Positions 62,345 to 64,000 of a stretch of 64,000 bases of DNA are shown piece by piece. Source of the stretch: Deltaproteobacteria bacterium (GTDB taxonomy: Bacteria; Desulfobacterota; DSM-4660; Desulfatiglandales; Desulfatiglandaceae); the NCBI GenBank assembly GCA_021737785.1, contig JAIPDI010000027.1:1-64000 (forward strand), given 5' to 3'. Both the position numbers and the translations under genes were made by a program. The notes under the pieces are model-generated. The model saw only the letters and a list, made by a program, of their open reading frames with translations, was not told where the DNA came from and did not search any database. Each line of letters begins with the position of its first letter. The first letter of the stretch is position 1.

Positions 62345-63802
62345 ATGATGGATTCATTGGGCACCACAGGACTGATTCTGAACGAACCGCTGTTGTGGGA
62401 AAAGGGGAAAGCTGGACGGTGCGGATTTTCGCTCCCCAGACGGGATGTGGAGGCATCTCCCCTGGACCCCGGTCTTGTGGGCGACGGGCCTGACTTTCCG
62501 GAACTGAGCGAGGTGGACGTGGTGCGCCACTACACCCGCCTGTCTCAATGGAACTTTGGTGTGGATACCGGGATGTACCCCTTAGGGTCGTGCACCATGA
62601 AATACAATCCCAAGACCAACGAACGCCAGGCCGCCCTTCCGGGCTTTGCCGGGGCCCACCCCCTGATTCCCGACGCCCTTTCCCAGGGGGTGCTCCGGAT
62701 GATGTTCGATCTGGAGCAGTATCTTATGGAGATCACCGGCATGGACGCGGCCACGCTCCAGCCGGCCGCAGGGGCCCACGGGGAGCTGACCGGCATGCTC
62801 CTCATCCACGCCTGGCACCAGAAGCGGGGGGCCCAGCGCACCCGGATCATTGTCCCGGACACGGCCCACGGCACCAATCCGGCCAGTGTGGCCCTGTGCG
62901 GATACCGGCCCGTGGCCGTGGCGTCAAATGAGCAGGGGATCCTCTCCGCCGAAGCGGTTGCAGCGGTCATGGACGACGACACAGCCGGCATCATGGTCAC
63001 CAACCCCAACACCCTGGGGCTCTTTGAGGAAAATATCCTCGAGATCGCCGAGATCGTCCATTCGAGAGGGGGGCTGGTATATTGCGACGGTGCCAACATG
63101 AATGCGGTCATGGGGGTGGTGCAGATGGGGAAGATCGGGGTGGATGTGATGCACCTGAACCTCCACAAGACCTTTTCCACGCCCCACGGCGGCGGGGGCC
63201 CGGGTTCCGGCCCGGTGTGCGTCAAAAAAGAGCTGGAGCCATTTCTGCCCGTCCCCAGGGTGGTGAAGCGAGGCGGCGGCTATGCCCTGGAGGAAGACCG
63301 GCCCGACGCCATCGGAAGGCTTCAGGCCTTTTACGGCAATATCAGCGTCATGCTCAAGGCCTACAGCTATATCCGCACCATGGGACCGGAAGGCCTCAAA
63401 AAGGCCAGCCAACTGGCCGTGCTCAATGCCAACTATATCAAGGAGATGCTGAAGGGCACCCTCCATCTCCCTTATGACCGGCCCTGCATGCACGAATGCG
63501 TATTTTCCGACAAGCACCAGGCCCAGCACCATGTCACCACCCTCGACATGGCCAAACGGCTCATGGACTACGGATATCACCCGCCCACGATCTATTTCCC
63601 GCTGGTGGTGGCGGGGGCCATCATGATGGAGCCGACGGAAACCGAATCCAAGGAGGATATCGACAGCTATATCGACGCGTTCAAGGCCATTGTTCAGGAG
63701 GCCAAAACAGATCCGGACCTGCTGCACGATGCCCCCCGCAAATGCAAGGTCCGCCGGCTCGACGAGACCACCGCAGCCCGGAAACCGTGTCTGGCAGGAT
63801 AG
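62345..63802 (+). CDS. gcvPB: Glycine dehydrogenase (decarboxylating) subunit 2
   Basis: A 485-residue subunit carrying the PLP lysine K275 in HLNLHKTFSTPHGGGGPGSG. Other marks are MYPLGSCTMKYNPKTNERQA, ATLQPAAGAHGELTGMLLIH and HGTNPASVALCGY. GAGAGGTGATATC lies before the start. With GcvPA it forms the active P protein. The operon then ends before the GemA-like frame 100 bases further on. Confidence 0.96.
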   Translation: MMDSLGTTGLILNEPLLWEKGKAGRCGFSLPRRDVEASPLDPGLVGDGPDFPELSEVDVVRHYTRLSQWNFGVDTGMYPLGSCTMKYNPKTNERQAALPGFAGAHPLIPDALSQGVLRMMFDLEQYLMEITGMDAATLQPAAGAHGELTGMLLIHAWHQKRGAQRTRIIVPDTAHGTNPASVALCGYRPVAVASNEQGILSAEAVAAVMDDDTAGIMVTNPNTLGLFEENILEIAEIVHSRGGLVYCDGANMNAVMGVVQMGKIGVDVMHLNLHKTFSTPHGGGGPGSGPVCVKKELEPFLPVPRVVKRGGGYALEEDRPDAIGRLQAFYGNISVMLKAYSYIRTMGPEGLKKASQLAVLNANYIKEMLKGTLHLPYDRPCMHECVFSDKHQAQHHVTTLDMAKRLMDYGYHPPTIYFPLVVAGAIMMEPTETESKEDIDSYIDAFKAIVQEAKTDPDLLHDAPRKCKVRRLDETTAARKPCLAG

Positions 63803-63901
63803 GTGGAATGGTCCTGACACCAATCCGTTGAACTCCCTGGACGGACCGCTTGCAGGTCCTTAATGCCGGGGTTTCTCCGGATTGCATACACAGGAGCCGC
63901 A

Positions 63902-64000
63902 ATGCTCGACCCGAATAAGCTGGCCGTCATACATATCGTCAAAAAGGAACTGAATCTTTCCGATACGGAATACCGCGATACCCTGGAGAAGTTCGCCGGG
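63902..64000 (+). CDS. GemA/Gp16-like (DUF1018) protein, N-terminal part
   Basis: The first 33 codons of a gene that runs off the window: KLAVIHIVKKELNLSDTEYR matches the helical opening of the DUF1018 (Mu Gp16/GemA-like) family as I recall it. AGGAG stands seven bases upstream. In phage Mu these proteins affect host DNA gyrase or gene control, but bacterial chromosomal copies of unknown role are also found. Nothing else in the window is phage-like. Confidence 0.55.
   Translation, partial: MLDPNKLAVIHIVKKELNLSDTEYRDTLEKFAG

Noticed and set aside
63902-64000. Edge of a Mu-like prophage
   Set aside because: Only one partial GemA-like frame is seen and no other phage gene occurs in the window, so a prophage cannot be claimed.

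Overview
The window looks like part of the chromosome of an anaerobic deltaproteobacterium (Desulfobacterota). It is moderately GC-rich and densely coded on both strands. The basis is gene content: a split glycine dehydrogenase (GcvPA/GcvPB), methylmalonyl-CoA epimerase, the formate dehydrogenase maturation genes fdhD and mobA, a cobalamin riboswitch over cobT, a NifA-type sigma-54 activator, two dodecins, and intergenic stretches built of repeated short words. No rRNA, tRNA, CRISPR array, insertion sequence or prophage was recognised. A short GemA/Gp16-like reading frame runs off the right edge.

Layout. 1-2,400: a hairpin-rich leader, a DsrE-like protein and a secreted three-domain rhodanese read through an in-frame UGA. 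2.5-11.4 kb: a small TPR protein, a zinc-ribbon/cyclase/ATPase/TPR signalling protein, an ECF sigma/anti-sigma pair, a secreted lectin-fold protein, a SEC-C methionine aminopeptidase and QueG. 11.4-18.5 kb: stand-alone PurH cyclohydrolase domain, XRE-cupin regulator, two dodecins, LOG-family protein, RsmG, then riboswitch-cobT-cobS. 18.9-30.0 kb: a minus-strand cluster of B12-binding radical SAM enzyme, three different ATP-grasp ligases and a complete oligopeptide ABC transporter. 30.4-37.9 kb: a sigma-54-driven NlpC/P60-like protein, TorF-like outer-membrane protein, amtB-glnB behind a sigma-54 promoter, NAD synthetase and a NifA-type activator. 37.9-48.1 kb: envelope genes: Kdo8N synthesis (KdnA/KdnB), a probable two-part Kdo hydrolase, GT2, flippase-like protein, LptF, and a WecA-like/FlaA1-like fusion. 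48.1-57.4 kb: mobA, fdhD, infA, methylmalonyl-CoA epimerase, an FG-GAP protein, a DUF1573 protein also read through an in-frame UGA, a kinase-fold protein and a penicillin acylase. 57.4-63.8 kb: the glycine cleavage genes, including a GcvT-SHMT fusion divergent from gcvH-gcvPA-gcvPB.

The strongest unusual signal is two in-frame UGA codons, each where the protein family normally has a cysteine (residue 194 of the rhodanese; residue 77 of the DUF1573 protein), with coding sequence continuing undamaged in frame. The rhodanese UGA is followed at the expected distance by a hairpin whose apical loop GGUCU matches the fdhF SECIS loop as I remember it. Both are therefore read as candidate selenoproteins. 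The second strongest is the ligase/radical-SAM/transporter cluster, which fits no pathway I can name and may make or take up an undescribed peptide-like compound. A third is the Kdo-remodelling locus, part of which lies between two near-identical inverted 188-bp repeats.

Functions come from reading motifs and remembered family features. No alignment, folding program or database search was run.
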